From Reddybacter sp041277045 (GTDB lineage: Bacteria > Pseudomonadota > Gammaproteobacteria > Pseudomonadales > Porticoccaceae), in the NCBI GenBank assembly GCA_041277045.1, contig JBGFSY010000001.1:1054001-1118000 (forward strand): a stretch of DNA of 64,000 bases, in the 5' to 3' direction. Made by a program: the position numbers and the translations under genes. How positions within the stretch are numbered: position 1 is the stretch's first letter; each line of letters starts with the position of its first letter. A model generated the notes under the pieces. That model was not told where the DNA came from. It saw nothing but the letters and a program-made list of their open reading frames with translations, and searched no databases. Of this stretch, positions 43,187 to 52,657 are shown in pieces.

Positions 43187-43203
43187 AAGCAATATCTGGG
43201 CCG
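43187..43203 (-). promoter_or_regulatory. Candidate sigma-54 promoter of flgA
   Basis: On the minus strand GGCC...TTGC with GG (43202-43201) and GC (43190-43189) exactly ten bases apart, the fixed -24/-12 spacing. The -24 box is weaker than consensus (CGGCCC for TGGCAC). The start point would fall near 43177, about 37 bp before the ATG. Confidence 0.5.
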
Positions 43204-43241
43204 TTTTTGTCTTTTCCGCCTGGCAACACCTCAGTTTTAAA

Positions 43242-43259
43242 AATGCCTTAATCGGCATT
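43242..43259. repeat. Inverted repeat AATGCC-N6-GGCATT between divergent flagellar promoters
   Basis: Perfect 6-6-6 palindrome located between the two sigma-54 type promoters of flgA and flgB. Possible enhancer site for an activator such as FleQ or FleR; no match to a known site is claimed. Confidence 0.4.
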
Positions 43260-43265
43260 GGCTTT

Positions 43266-43310
43266 GCCGTTAACCGGCAGGTCGTTGCCGCCGGGCCGTT
43301 GTTTAACGGC
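43266..43310. repeat. Inverted repeat GCCGTTAA...TTAACGGC upstream of flgB
   Basis: Eight-base perfect arms 29 bases apart, with a second nested CCGGC/GCCGG pair inside. It is 43 bp before the flgB -24 element, within the usual range of an upstream activator site for sigma-54 promoters. Confidence 0.4.
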
Positions 43311-43352
43311 TGCTTGTTTTGTAACCGACTGAAATGTATAGGTTAAATGTTT

Positions 43353-43368
43353 TGGCACAGGGGTTGCA
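43353..43368 (+). promoter_or_regulatory. Sigma-54 promoter of the flgB operon
   Basis: TGGCAC-N5-TTGCA, matching the -24/-12 consensus at every conserved base, with GG and GC separated by ten bases. Start point near 43379, 34 bp before the flgB ATG. Confidence 0.88.
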
Positions 43369-43412
43369 GTGTCTAAGGTGTAGCAGTCTTAGATGATAAA
43401 TAGGAAAAGCAT

Positions 43413-43796
43413 ATGTCCGCTCAAATTGGTTCCATACTCGGCAAGCAAGCTCAGGGCCTCTTTTTTCATGCCCAAAGAGCAGAGCTGCTGGCGGCCAATA
43501 TTGCCAATGCCGAAACCCCTGGCTACCGGGCCAGGGATGTTGATTTTCGCTCCGCACTTCGTACTGCTGGTGCGGAGCGTCTTGAGCAAAGCCATTCTCA
43601 GCACATGTCGGCAAATAGTCGTTTTAATACCAATGTTTTTTACCGCAAGCCGGCTCAGGCGTCCATTAGTGGAAACACCGTTGATATGCCGATGGAGCAA
43701 ACGGCCTACGCTGAAAATGCCCTGCGCTATCAAGTTAACCTGCGTTTTCTCGATGGCAAGATCAAAGGCATGATGTTGGCCCTGAGAGGAGATTAA
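43413..43796 (+). CDS. flgB: Flagellar proximal rod protein FlgB
   Basis: 127 residues. The axial-protein N-terminal motif RAELLAANIANAETPGYRARD and the C-terminal AENALRYQVNLRFLDGKIKG define FlgB. First structural gene of the flgBCDEFGHIJKL operon, right after a sigma-54 promoter. Forms the part of the rod nearest the MS ring. Gap of three bases to flgC. Confidence 0.95.
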   Translation: MSAQIGSILGKQAQGLFFHAQRAELLAANIANAETPGYRARDVDFRSALRTAGAERLEQSHSQHMSANSRFNTNVFYRKPAQASISGNTVDMPMEQTAYAENALRYQVNLRFLDGKIKGMMLALRGD

Positions 43797-43799
43797 GCG

Positions 43800-44213
43800 A
43801 TGAGTCTAGAGGGTGTAATGCGAGTTTCGGGTTCTGCTCTGGCGGCACATACCGTATGGCTTGACACTGTTGCCAGTAATTTGGCGAATTCAGAAGTGAT
43901 CAGCGGTAATGCGGGTGATGTCTACCGGTCTCGTCAGCCCATATTCTCCACCATGATGAAGCCCTTTGGTGATCACAAGGGTGCTGTGGGTGTCACTGTT
44001 GAGGACGTGGTTGAGATGGGGCCTCCCGGTAGAAAAGAGTATGCGCCAAACCATACCCTCGCTGATGGTGATGGCTATATTTATCACAGCAACGTCAATA
44101 CTGTTGAGGAAATGGCCAATATGATTGCTGCCTCCCGAGCGTATCAAAACAGCGTTGAAGCGATGAATACGGCAAAACAATTACTGACACAGACCCTGAG
44201 TCTGGGTCGTTAA
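43800..44213 (+). CDS. flgC: Flagellar proximal rod protein FlgC
   Basis: 137 residues. WLDTVASNLANSEVISGNAG and the C-terminal VNTVEEMANMIAASRAYQNS with VEAMNTAKQLLTQTLSLG are FlgC signatures, with YAPNHTLADGDGYIYHSNV also typical. Rod component assembled after FlgB. RBS AGGAGA seven bases before the ATG. Confidence 0.95.
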   Translation: MSLEGVMRVSGSALAAHTVWLDTVASNLANSEVISGNAGDVYRSRQPIFSTMMKPFGDHKGAVGVTVEDVVEMGPPGRKEYAPNHTLADGDGYIYHSNVNTVEEMANMIAASRAYQNSVEAMNTAKQLLTQTLSLGR

Positions 44214-44224
44214 GGGGAAGGGCG

Positions 44225-44896
44225 ATGCAGTCTGAAATTGCAAATATTTTAGGTGTCGAGCAAACGGGTGGTTTGGGCTCGGCGATAAAGAAGAAGGAAG
44301 AGCTGGGTCAGGCAGAATTTATGCGCCTGTTGGTAGCTCAGCTCAATAATCAGGATCCCACCAAGCCGATGGACAATTTTGAGTTTCTCTCACAAATTGC
44401 CCAGTTCAGCACGGTGTCGGGTATTCAGGATATGCAGACTTCGCTATCGGGTCTGGGTGAGTCAATGGTGTCCACGCGCGCTATGCAGGCCTCCTCTCTA
44501 GTGGGTCGCGATGTGATTAGCGCCTCCAATCGAGCCGCCTTCGTGCCGGGTGAAGAAATTGAAGGTGTAGTGGCTATGCCCACCAGTGCGTCGGCTGTTC
44601 AGATACAGGTGTCGGATAGTAGTGGACAGCTGGTCAAGGTTCTTGATATCGGGAACGTTGGCGCGGGTATTCACAAGTTTTCCTGGGATGGCCTGCTCGA
44701 TGATGGAGCCTCCATTTCTAGTGGAAGTTATCAAGTGACGGCCAGTGGTCTAATCGACGGGGCAGTGGAGGCTTTGCCGGCCTTTGCCTCGGCCCGAGTT
44801 ACCAGCGTTTCGATTGGCGCCGGTGGTTCGGAAATCAGTTTAAATCTGGATGGTGGGGAGTCGGTGTCTTACGCCGATGTTCTCCAGTACTTATAA
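44225..44896 (+). CDS. flgD: Hook assembly cap protein FlgD
   Basis: 223 residues. The N-terminal FLRLLVAQLNNQDPTKPMDN-type segment (here LGQAEFMRLLVAQLNNQDP) marks FlgD, which caps the growing hook and is later discarded. The C-terminal half is the FlgD Ig-like/tudor part (KFSWDGLLDDGASISSGSYQ). Between flgC and flgE as usual. Confidence 0.95.
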   Translation: MQSEIANILGVEQTGGLGSAIKKKEELGQAEFMRLLVAQLNNQDPTKPMDNFEFLSQIAQFSTVSGIQDMQTSLSGLGESMVSTRAMQASSLVGRDVISASNRAAFVPGEEIEGVVAMPTSASAVQIQVSDSSGQLVKVLDIGNVGAGIHKFSWDGLLDDGASISSGSYQVTASGLIDGAVEALPAFASARVTSVSIGAGGSEISLNLDGGESVSYADVLQYL

Positions 44897-44915
44897 GGGT
44901 TAAGAGGACTTAGTC

Positions 44916-46202
44916 ATGGGATTTGAAACAGCAGTATCAGGTATTCGAGCGGCCTCATCACAGCTCGGCATTATCGGCAATAACATCGCCAACAGCTCTA
45001 CCTCCGGCTTTAAGCAGGCGCGTGGTGAGTTTGCCGATGTGTTCGCCGCCAGTGCTTTGGGTGTGGCCTCCAACTCTATTGGTCGTGGTGTTGAGCTGAC
45101 GGCCATTGCCCAGCAGTTCACTCAGGGCAATATTAGTTTTACCGATAGCTCGCTGGATTTGGCGATTAGTGGCACCGGCTTTTTTATGCTCGATGATGGT
45201 GGTACTACCCGCTTTACCCGCTCGGGTGCCTTCGCGGTGGATTCCGAAGGCTTTGTAACCAACAACGAAGGGTTGCGGCTGCAGGCCTTTGCCGCCGATA
45301 CCACGGGTGAAATCACCGGTCTGATTGACGATGTGCGCTTGACCACCTCGCAAATTGAACCCATTCCCACCGCTAACGTGGACATTACCGCCAACCTCGA
45401 TTCGCGGGAGGGGCAGCCCATCGCCTGGGGTGGGCCTTACGATGCGTTTGCAGCACCACCAACGGCGCCAGGTGCCGATGAGTTTAACGGCTCTACTTCG
45501 TTGACGGTTTATGACAGCTTGGGTAATCCGCACTCATTAACCTCGTATTTTGCTAAAACGGGTACACCCAATGAGTGGTCGGTTCACACCACGATTGATG
45601 GTGTTACAACATCGGGTGATGTCGCCGGCGGCCCGGCCGAAAATATAATCACCTTCGAAGACAATGGCCAGTTTGACCCGGCGACTCTGCCAATAGAAAT
45701 TAATATTACTGGCTGGGCGCCTCTCGATACCAGTGGCAACCCAACGGGTGCCGGCGCCTCGCAAGACCTGATTGTCGATTTGTCCACAACCACGCAGTTT
45801 GGTAGTGACTTTGGGGTGAGCTTTATCTCCCAGGACGGCTTCTCCTCGGGTCAGTTGCGCGGTGTTGAGATCTCCGATACCGGAATTATTTTTGCCCGAT
45901 ATACCAATGGTCAATCTTTTGCGTTGGGACAGGTGGCATTGGCCAACTTTGCCAACCAGCAGGGCTTGCAGCCGCTAGGCAGCACCGCCTGGTCGGAAAC
46001 CTTTGCCTCGGGTGTGGCGACTATCAGTGAGCCGGGTACGGCGGGCCTGGGTTTAATTCAATCCGGTGCGTTGGAGGACTCCAACGTCGATATCACCCAG
46101 CAGCTGGTGAATATGATTACCGCTCAGCGCAACTTCCAAGCTAATGCTCAGGTGATTCAAACGGAAGATGCCGTTACACAAACCGTTATCAACTTACGTT
46201 AA
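44916..46202 (+). CDS. flgE: Flagellar hook protein FlgE
   Basis: 428 residues. N-terminal axial motif SQLGIIGNNIANSSTSGFKQ with FEAAVSGIRAASS-like start, and C-terminal ITAQRNFQANAQVIQTEDAV. The long variable middle (about 90-360) forms the outer hook domains. It polymerises into the curved universal joint between rod and filament. Ends 21 bp before flgF. Confidence 0.95.
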   Translation: MGFETAVSGIRAASSQLGIIGNNIANSSTSGFKQARGEFADVFAASALGVASNSIGRGVELTAIAQQFTQGNISFTDSSLDLAISGTGFFMLDDGGTTRFTRSGAFAVDSEGFVTNNEGLRLQAFAADTTGEITGLIDDVRLTTSQIEPIPTANVDITANLDSREGQPIAWGGPYDAFAAPPTAPGADEFNGSTSLTVYDSLGNPHSLTSYFAKTGTPNEWSVHTTIDGVTTSGDVAGGPAENIITFEDNGQFDPATLPIEINITGWAPLDTSGNPTGAGASQDLIVDLSTTTQFGSDFGVSFISQDGFSSGQLRGVEISDTGIIFARYTNGQSFALGQVALANFANQQGLQPLGSTAWSETFASGVATISEPGTAGLGLIQSGALEDSNVDITQQLVNMITAQRNFQANAQVIQTEDAVTQTVINLR

Positions 46203-46223
46203 GCACGCAAAGGCTGAATCGTT

Positions 46224-46958
46224 ATGGGTAATTTCCTCTATACATCAATGGCCAGTGCTAGCCAGATTATGCGCGGCATGGCCGATGTTACACACAACCT
46301 GGCCAATGCCAGTACCACGGGCTTTCGTGCCGATCTGTCGATGTTTAAATCTCTGGCAGTCCCTGGCGCGGTCAACGGCGGTGGTGCGCCTGTTTTTGAG
46401 CGTGTCGGTGTCGACACGAGCTTTGGTGCTCTGCAAAACACCGGTAATGATCTTGATGTAGCGGTCAGTGGTGATGGCTGGATAGCGGTACAGGCCGGAA
46501 ATGGCGAAGCCTATACCCGCCGTGGTGATCTGCGTCTCGATTCTCTCGGTCAACTCAGTAATGGCGCGGGTCAGCTGGTAATGGGTGATGGTGGGCCTAT
46601 TGCCATACCGCCTCATACCAAGATGGAGATCGCCGCCGACGGCACTATCTCCATTCAGCCCCTCGGGCAGGGTCCGGACACCGTTGCGGTGGTGGGGCGT
46701 ATCAAGCTGGTGTCGCTCGACAATGAGGCTTTGTATAAAGGCAAAGATGGCTTGTTGCGTCTCAAAGATGGTGCCACGGCTGAAGAGGACGCCAACGTTT
46801 CACTGGTGTCGGGCGCTCTGGAGGCCAGCAACGTCAACACCATCTCCACCATGGTGAAGATGATAGAGCTGCAAAGAAGTTATGAAACTCAGATCAAAAT
46901 GATGAAAACCGCTGCCGATAATGATCGCGCTTCGGCTGAATTAATGAAAATGAATTGA
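46224..46958 (+). CDS. flgF: Flagellar rod protein FlgF
   Basis: 244 residues. SQIMRGMADVTHNLANASTT at the N-terminus and LEASNVNTISTMVKMIELQR near the C-terminus. DLDVAVSGDGWIAVQAGNGEAYTRRGDLR lies between, shared with FlgG. Distal rod component connecting FlgC to FlgG. Confidence 0.94.
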   Translation: MGNFLYTSMASASQIMRGMADVTHNLANASTTGFRADLSMFKSLAVPGAVNGGGAPVFERVGVDTSFGALQNTGNDLDVAVSGDGWIAVQAGNGEAYTRRGDLRLDSLGQLSNGAGQLVMGDGGPIAIPPHTKMEIAADGTISIQPLGQGPDTVAVVGRIKLVSLDNEALYKGKDGLLRLKDGATAEEDANVSLVSGALEASNVNTISTMVKMIELQRSYETQIKMMKTAADNDRASAELMKMN

Positions 46959-47009
46959 TGGTTCGCAAGATGATTGACGATTCAATAAATACGGAATTGG
47001 GGAAGTAAA

Positions 47010-47795
47010 ATGCAAGAATCTCTGTGGATAGCAAAGACCGGACTGGACGCCCAGCAGACCCGTATGGCGACCATTTCAAACAACCTCGCCAATGTCAGCA
47101 CAGCGGGTTACAAGCGCGGTCGTGCCGTATTTGAAGACTTGCTCTATCAAAATCTGCGTCAGGTGGGCGCCCAGACCTCTCAGGACACAGAATCGCCCTC
47201 CGGTTTAATGCAGGGTACCGGTGTGCGCGTGGTCGCCACCGAAAAGCTCTTTACCCAGGGTAATCTCGAGACCACTGAAAACGCCCTCGACGTGGCCATT
47301 GATGGCAAGGGCTTTATTCAGATCTTAATGCCCGACGGCACTATCTCTTATACCCGCGATGGCTCTCTGGCACTCGACTCCGAGGGTCAATTGGTCAGCT
47401 CCAATGGCTACCCCGTTGAACCCTCCATCACCATTCCCCAGGATTCCCAGTCGATCACCATCGGTACCGATGGCATTGTCTCGGTGTTGGCGCCGGGGGA
47501 CACCATCCCCTCCCAGGTGGGCACCCTGCAACTGGCCGACTTCGTCAACCCCGCTGGTTTGCAGGCCATTGGTAAAAACCTTTATTTGGAATCTGGTTCC
47601 AGCGGCAATCCGCAAACCGGCAATCCCGGTTTGAATGGTTTGGGCTCGATTATGCAAGGTTATGTCGAGAGTTCGAACGTTAATGTGGTGGAAGAGTTGG
47701 TATCCATGATCGAAACCCAGCGCGCCTACGAAATGAACTCCAAGGCGATCTCCACCACCGATCAAATGCTGCAGTACATCAGCAACAACCTGTAA
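47010..47795 (+). CDS. flgG: Flagellar distal rod protein FlgG
   Basis: 261 residues, the standard FlgG length. Start ESLWIAKTGLDAQQTRMATI with SNNLANVSTAGYKRGRA following, and end VESSNVNVVEELVSMIETQR, AYEMNSKAISTTDQML. Main rod subunit passing the P and L rings. GGGGAAG precedes the ATG. Confidence 0.96.
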   Translation: MQESLWIAKTGLDAQQTRMATISNNLANVSTAGYKRGRAVFEDLLYQNLRQVGAQTSQDTESPSGLMQGTGVRVVATEKLFTQGNLETTENALDVAIDGKGFIQILMPDGTISYTRDGSLALDSEGQLVSSNGYPVEPSITIPQDSQSITIGTDGIVSVLAPGDTIPSQVGTLQLADFVNPAGLQAIGKNLYLESGSSGNPQTGNPGLNGLGSIMQGYVESSNVNVVEELVSMIETQRAYEMNSKAISTTDQMLQYISNNL

Positions 47796-47825
47796 GTCAC
47801 GATTAATACAGAACGGGATAGTGTC

Positions 47826-48503
47826 ATGAAAATACTATTGTCAAAGTGCCCCCGTCTCATCGGCTTATTTAGTGCGCTGTCTATTTTGAGCGCCTGTATG
47901 GCGACACCGCAACCAAATGCGCCGGGTTACGAGCCGGTAGCGCCAGTCGCGATGGTGAGGCCAGAGCAAAATACGGGCAGTCTTTATCAGGCGGGTTATG
48001 ACCTCGTTTTGTTTGAAGACCTGCGTGCGAGCCGGGTCGGCGACATCATTCAGGTTTTGCTGGTTGAGCAAATGGATGCGGCGAAAACCAGTAAAACGGA
48101 GCTCGATAAAGACAGTAAAACCGGTTTGCCTTCGCCAACCCTGTTTGGCCACCTTCTCGATGATCTCGGTATTAGTCTTGACTCAAGCTCTGAGTTTGAG
48201 GGCGAAGGTAAAAGTAATCAGAGCAACCATTTGAGCGGCAGTATTGCGGTCACGGTCTCCCAGGTGCTGCCCAACGGTAATCTCATCGTGCAGGGTGAAA
48301 AGTGGATACAAATCAACCAGGGCGGTGAGTTTGTGCGCCTCAAAGGGATTATTCGACCCTCCGATGTGAGTTCCGCCAATACCGTGCTTTCAACGCATAT
48401 CGCCGATGCGCAAATTTCCTACGGTGGTAAAGGCTCTCTAAACGAAGCCAACACCTCTGGCTGGCTGGTTCGCTACTTTATGAGCCCTCTTTGGCCCTTC
48501 TAA
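47826..48503 (+). CDS. flgH: Flagellar L-ring lipoprotein FlgH
   Basis: 225 residues. Lipoprotein signal with ILSACMATP (lipobox Cys23) as expected for the outer-membrane L ring. The family blocks SLYQAGYDLVLFEDLRASRV, GDIIQVLL and VLPNGNLIVQGEKWIQINQG are present, ending in SGWLVRYFMSPLWPF. Operon position between flgG and flgI is standard. Confidence 0.95.
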   Translation: MKILLSKCPRLIGLFSALSILSACMATPQPNAPGYEPVAPVAMVRPEQNTGSLYQAGYDLVLFEDLRASRVGDIIQVLLVEQMDAAKTSKTELDKDSKTGLPSPTLFGHLLDDLGISLDSSSEFEGEGKSNQSNHLSGSIAVTVSQVLPNGNLIVQGEKWIQINQGGEFVRLKGIIRPSDVSSANTVLSTHIADAQISYGGKGSLNEANTSGWLVRYFMSPLWPF

Positions 48504-48548
48504 GTTGGACTTCTTTTTAGCAGGCGGCCTACGGAGCAGGAGTAAACA

Positions 48549-49709
48549 ATGATGATTATCCTTATACAGATGCAAAAAATGATGTTGAGCCTCAAGCACC
48601 TTCGTGCGCCCGGTTTTGTGGCAGTACTGTTGTTCTGCGCCGCTTTGCCCGTCGCGGCTGAGCGTCTCAAAGACATCACCTCCATTGCCGGTGTGCGCTC
48701 CAACCACCTGGTCGGTTACGGTCTGGTGATTGGTCTCGATGGCAGCGGTGACTCCACCAACTCGGCACCGTTTACCGTGCAGAGCTTGAAAAGTATGCTC
48801 GCCAAGTTTGGTGTCGTTGTGCCACCCGATGTTAACCCCTCGCTGAAAAATGTCGCGGCAGTGATGATCCACGCCGAGCTGCCGCCCTTTGCCAAGCCCG
48901 GTCAAACCATCGATATCACCGTGTCCTCCATTGCCAATGCGAAAAGCCTGCGTGGTGGTAGTTTGCTGATGGCACCCTTAAAAGGTGTCGATGGTCAGAC
49001 CTACGCCATCGCCCAGGGCAATATGGTGGTTGGCGGTTTTGGTGCCGAGGGGGGTGATGGTTCCAGTGTCACCGTCAACATACCCAGTGTTGGCCGTATC
49101 CCCAATGGCGCGACCGTTGAAAAAGAAGTGCCTACCCCTTTTTCCCAGGCTGGCCCGATAGTGTTGAATTTGAAAAGGCCTGATTTCACCACGGCAATGC
49201 GCGTGGCCGAACAAATTAACGCCGTGGTTGGCGATGGTACGGCTCTGCCAATCGATAGCTCGTCAGTACAGGTGCGCTCGCCCGTTAATCAAGGGCAGAA
49301 AGTGGCATTCCTGGCCATGTTGCAGGCCATTAATGTAACACCCGGTGAGGCGCCAGCCCGCGTCATCATCAATGCGCGCACCGGCACTATTGTTATTGAT
49401 AGTCATGTGCGGGTGATGCCGGTCGCCGTATCCCATGGCAGTCTTACCGTTTCGGTTTCAGAATCTCTGGATGTGAGCCAGCCCAGTCCTTTTGCGCGTC
49501 GCGGCCGCACGGTGGTTACGCCCAGTTCCGAGGTGGCGATCACTCAGGAGAACAAGCCTATGTTCCTGATGGGTGGAAGAACAGGCGTCGCTCTAAAAGA
49601 CGTCGTCAGAGCCGTCAATAATATCGGCGCCGCTCCCGGTGATTTGGTGTCAATTCTTGAAGCCCTGAAACAAGCCGGTGCCCTGCGCGCCGAGCTGATC
49701 GTGATATAG
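48549..49709 (+). CDS. flgI: Flagellar P-ring protein FlgI
   Basis: 386 residues with signal peptide (cleavage near LPVAAER). Mature protein begins RLKDITSIAGVRSNHLVGYG, then LVIGLDGSGDSTNSAPFT and KNVAAVMIHAELPPFAKPGQ, all FlgI hallmarks. It forms the periplasmic P ring around the rod with FlgA's help. AGGAG lies eight bases before the first of several possible ATG codons (48549, 48552, 48570). Confidence 0.96.
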   Translation: MMIILIQMQKMMLSLKHLRAPGFVAVLLFCAALPVAAERLKDITSIAGVRSNHLVGYGLVIGLDGSGDSTNSAPFTVQSLKSMLAKFGVVVPPDVNPSLKNVAAVMIHAELPPFAKPGQTIDITVSSIANAKSLRGGSLLMAPLKGVDGQTYAIAQGNMVVGGFGAEGGDGSSVTVNIPSVGRIPNGATVEKEVPTPFSQAGPIVLNLKRPDFTTAMRVAEQINAVVGDGTALPIDSSSVQVRSPVNQGQKVAFLAMLQAINVTPGEAPARVIINARTGTIVIDSHVRVMPVAVSHGSLTVSVSESLDVSQPSPFARRGRTVVTPSSEVAITQENKPMFLMGGRTGVALKDVVRAVNNIGAAPGDLVSILEALKQAGALRAELIVI

Positions 49710-49719
49710 GTATTGATTC

Positions 49720-50727
49720 ATGACCCTTCAAGCACTAGCCAGTCAGCAAGCCCCAGCCCAACAGGTCTACCACAGTTTTGCTGGTTTTGAACAAATGCGT
49801 GCCCAGGCCCGCGATGGCGATAGCGAGGCGTTATCGGGTGCCGCCAAGCAGTTTGAATCTGTCTTTGTCCAAATGATGCTCAAGGCCATGCGTGACACCG
49901 TGCCCGAAGGTGGTTTGTTTGAAAGTGAGCAATCTGATTTTTATGAGGGCATGTTCGACCAGCAAATCTCCCTCAATATCGCCAACGGTAAAGGTATTGG
50001 TCTGGCTGAGGTTATTGAGCGCCAGCTGGGTCGTTCTAACGCCGGGGCTGCTGCGACAAATGATGGCGTCGAAGGGCAAAAAGAACCCTTGCGAATGCCG
50101 GTACGCTCGCCGTTTGCCGCCCTGCGTCCTGCTGCAATTGACCAGCCCCACGTTGACGCGGCACTTGCGAAGCAAAATGGCGAACAGCAAGTACGAGCGC
50201 AAACACCTGCAACCTGGGCGCCAGCAAGCCCTCAGGCCTTTGCTGATGAGCTGCGCCCCTACGCTCAGCGTGCGGCGGCAAAGCTGGGTGTCAGTGAAAA
50301 CTTACTCATCGCCCAGGCCGCGCTCGAAACCGGCTGGGGGCAGAAAGTCATGCCGCACAACGATGGTGGTAGTAGCTTTAACCTCTTTGGTATTAAAGCG
50401 AATACAAGCTGGCAGGGCGACAAAGCTAGCACCGCGACCCTCGAATACCGCGATGGCATCGCCCGGCGCGAGCGTGCTGATTTTCGCAGCTATGCCTCAA
50501 TTGAGCAGGCCTTTGACGATTATGTTTCTTTCCTCCGTGAGCAGCCGCGCTATAGCGAAGCCCTGAACACAACCGGTGATAAAGATTTTGCCGAGGCCCT
50601 ACAGAGCAGCGGCTATGCCACCGACCCCGCTTACGCGGAAAAAATTCTCGCCGTGAAGCAGCGTCTCGATCGCAGCGAGCCGACAGTTTTGGCAAAGGGT
50701 TTAACGATCCGCGGAGGCAGGAGCTAG
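49720..50727 (+). CDS. flgJ: Peptidoglycan hydrolase and rod cap FlgJ
   Basis: 335 residues with both domains: the N-terminal rod-capping part (SGAAKQFESVFVQMMLKAMR, near residue 40) and the C-terminal glucosaminidase-type muramidase domain from about residue 165 (ENLLIAQAALETGWGQKVMP; NLFGIKANTSW; FRSYASIEQAFDDYVSFL). The enzyme opens the cell wall for the rod. The dual-domain form is typical of beta- and gammaproteobacteria. Confidence 0.95.
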   Translation: MTLQALASQQAPAQQVYHSFAGFEQMRAQARDGDSEALSGAAKQFESVFVQMMLKAMRDTVPEGGLFESEQSDFYEGMFDQQISLNIANGKGIGLAEVIERQLGRSNAGAAATNDGVEGQKEPLRMPVRSPFAALRPAAIDQPHVDAALAKQNGEQQVRAQTPATWAPASPQAFADELRPYAQRAAAKLGVSENLLIAQAALETGWGQKVMPHNDGGSSFNLFGIKANTSWQGDKASTATLEYRDGIARRERADFRSYASIEQAFDDYVSFLREQPRYSEALNTTGDKDFAEALQSSGYATDPAYAEKILAVKQRLDRSEPTVLAKGLTIRGGRS

Positions 50728-50731
50728 TCCC

Positions 50732-52639
50732 ATGGCTGACTTATTAGGTATTGCCACATCGGGCCTGGGGGCCATACAGCAAGCCCTGGCTACGACCGGG
50801 CATAATATTGCCAACGTTAATACCGAGGGTTATAGCCGCCAGGTTGCCGACTTTTCGACCCTGCCAGCGCAGCGGATTGGTAACTCCTTTCTGGGCACCG
50901 GTGTGGAAGTGGGTTCTGTGCGCCGGGCTTACGACAGCTTTGTCGTCGACGAGCTACGCAACCGCTCGAGCAAGCTGGGCCTGACGACGGCCTATGAATC
51001 AATGGCCTCGGGCCTCGATAGTCTCGTGGGCGACAGTGACAACGGCTTGTCGACCGCACTGGAGGGCTTTTTTAATTCCGTACAAGGTGTCGCCAGTGAC
51101 CCCAGTAGTCTTTCCGCCCGACAAATCCTCTTGTCCGATGCTGAAGTTCTCACCGACCGTTTTGGCCAGCTAAACGACAGCCTCTTAGGTTTTGAGCGCG
51201 ATGCCAATAACCGCATCAGTTCGGCGGTGGGTGAAATCAATGGCCTTGCCGATAATCTTGCCGAGCTCAATGGCAATATCGTGCTGGCCCTGGGTGGTGG
51301 CGCCCAGCCCAATGACCTACTCGATCAACGCGACAACCTATTAATGCAGCTATCGGAGAAAATCGGCATTCTCACCCTTGAGCAGTCCGATGGTGCGATT
51401 AATGTGTTTATCGGCAAGGGCCAGCCTCTGGTTGTGGGCTCCTCGGCTCAGAGCCTGGTTGTGGTCGATAGCCCGGTTTATCCCGGCCGTCTAGAGATTG
51501 GCGTGGATAAACCGGGTGGGCGCGTGGCGTTAATCACCAGTCAAATTAGCGGGGGTGAGCTGCAAGGCGTGCTCGATTTTCGCACCCGCGTGCTCGACCC
51601 CGCGCTGTCCGAATTGGGGCGGGTGGCCGTGGGTATCACCGAGCTGGTTAATGCCCAGCATAATTTGGGCATCGATCTGAACGGCCAGCTAGGCGGTGAT
51701 TTCTTCTCACCCATCAGCCCCTCGGTGGTCGAGACCGTTGGGAATACCGGTGGAGCCACGGTGAGCCTGAGTATTGATAATGTCTCCGATCTTGAAGCAA
51801 CAGATTATCTACTCGCCTTTGACGGTGCTCAGTGGAATTTGACGCGCACCTCCGATGGTGCGCAAAGTAGTGGTGCGGGGCCTTTTTCCCTTGACGGCAT
51901 CACCGTGACGATTGCCGGAGCCGCGCCGGCGGCGGGCGATAGCTTTTTAGTGCGCCCCGTACACGGCGCCGCCGGTAATTTTGGTTTGCAGTTGGGTGCT
52001 GCCGAACAATTTGCGGCGGGCGCACCGGTGGTTTCCTCCCTGTCTCTTGGCAACTCGGGTTCGGCGAAAATCGCTGACCTGCAGGTCAGCTCTACCACCG
52101 GCCTGCCCCTGGCCGGCAACATTACCCTCACCTATAACGCCGGCATACCGGGCTATGATGTGGTCGGCGGCCCGGGTGGCACAATCGCCTTTAACCCCGC
52201 CACCGAAAGCGGTGGTAAAACCTTTACCTTTGCCGGCTCTGGCGGCGTGAGCTTTACGCTTAGCGGTATTCCCGATAACGGTGACCTGATCACCTTGTCG
52301 GCCAATGCCGGTGCCCCCGGCGACAACCGCAATGCCCTGTTGTTGGGGGCGATGCAGGCCGAAAGCTTGCTCGATGGCAGCTCGGCCACCTTTGGTGAAG
52401 CCTATAGCGGCATGATTGGCGGTGTCGGTGTGGCCACCCGTCAGGCCAAAGCTAATTTGCAGGCTGAAGACAGCTTGATGGATAGCGCTGTTGCCGCCCG
52501 CGAGCGAGTCTCCGGCGTTAATCTTGAGCAAGAGGCCGCCGAGCTGGTGCGTTTGCAGCAGGCCTACCAAGCCGCCGCCCAACTAGTCTCAATTACAGAC
52601 ACTCTTTTCCAAACCCTGCTTAGAGCCACTGCGCGTTAA
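50732..52639 (+). CDS. flgK: Hook-filament junction protein FlgK (HAP1)
   Basis: 635 residues. ADLLGIATSGLGAIQQALAT, GHNIANVNTEGYSRQVADF at the start and VSGVNLEQEAAELVRLQQAY near the end identify FlgK. The central region (about 340-560) is long and Gly/Ala/Ser-rich, the usual variable part. It joins hook and filament with FlgL; its chaperone FlgN is encoded at 41.4 kb. Four bases after flgJ. Confidence 0.95.
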   Translation: MADLLGIATSGLGAIQQALATTGHNIANVNTEGYSRQVADFSTLPAQRIGNSFLGTGVEVGSVRRAYDSFVVDELRNRSSKLGLTTAYESMASGLDSLVGDSDNGLSTALEGFFNSVQGVASDPSSLSARQILLSDAEVLTDRFGQLNDSLLGFERDANNRISSAVGEINGLADNLAELNGNIVLALGGGAQPNDLLDQRDNLLMQLSEKIGILTLEQSDGAINVFIGKGQPLVVGSSAQSLVVVDSPVYPGRLEIGVDKPGGRVALITSQISGGELQGVLDFRTRVLDPALSELGRVAVGITELVNAQHNLGIDLNGQLGGDFFSPISPSVVETVGNTGGATVSLSIDNVSDLEATDYLLAFDGAQWNLTRTSDGAQSSGAGPFSLDGITVTIAGAAPAAGDSFLVRPVHGAAGNFGLQLGAAEQFAAGAPVVSSLSLGNSGSAKIADLQVSSTTGLPLAGNITLTYNAGIPGYDVVGGPGGTIAFNPATESGGKTFTFAGSGGVSFTLSGIPDNGDLITLSANAGAPGDNRNALLLGAMQAESLLDGSSATFGEAYSGMIGGVGVATRQAKANLQAEDSLMDSAVAARERVSGVNLEQEAAELVRLQQAYQAAAQLVSITDTLFQTLLRATAR

Positions 52640-52657
52640 GCCGGTAGTGAGTATGCT

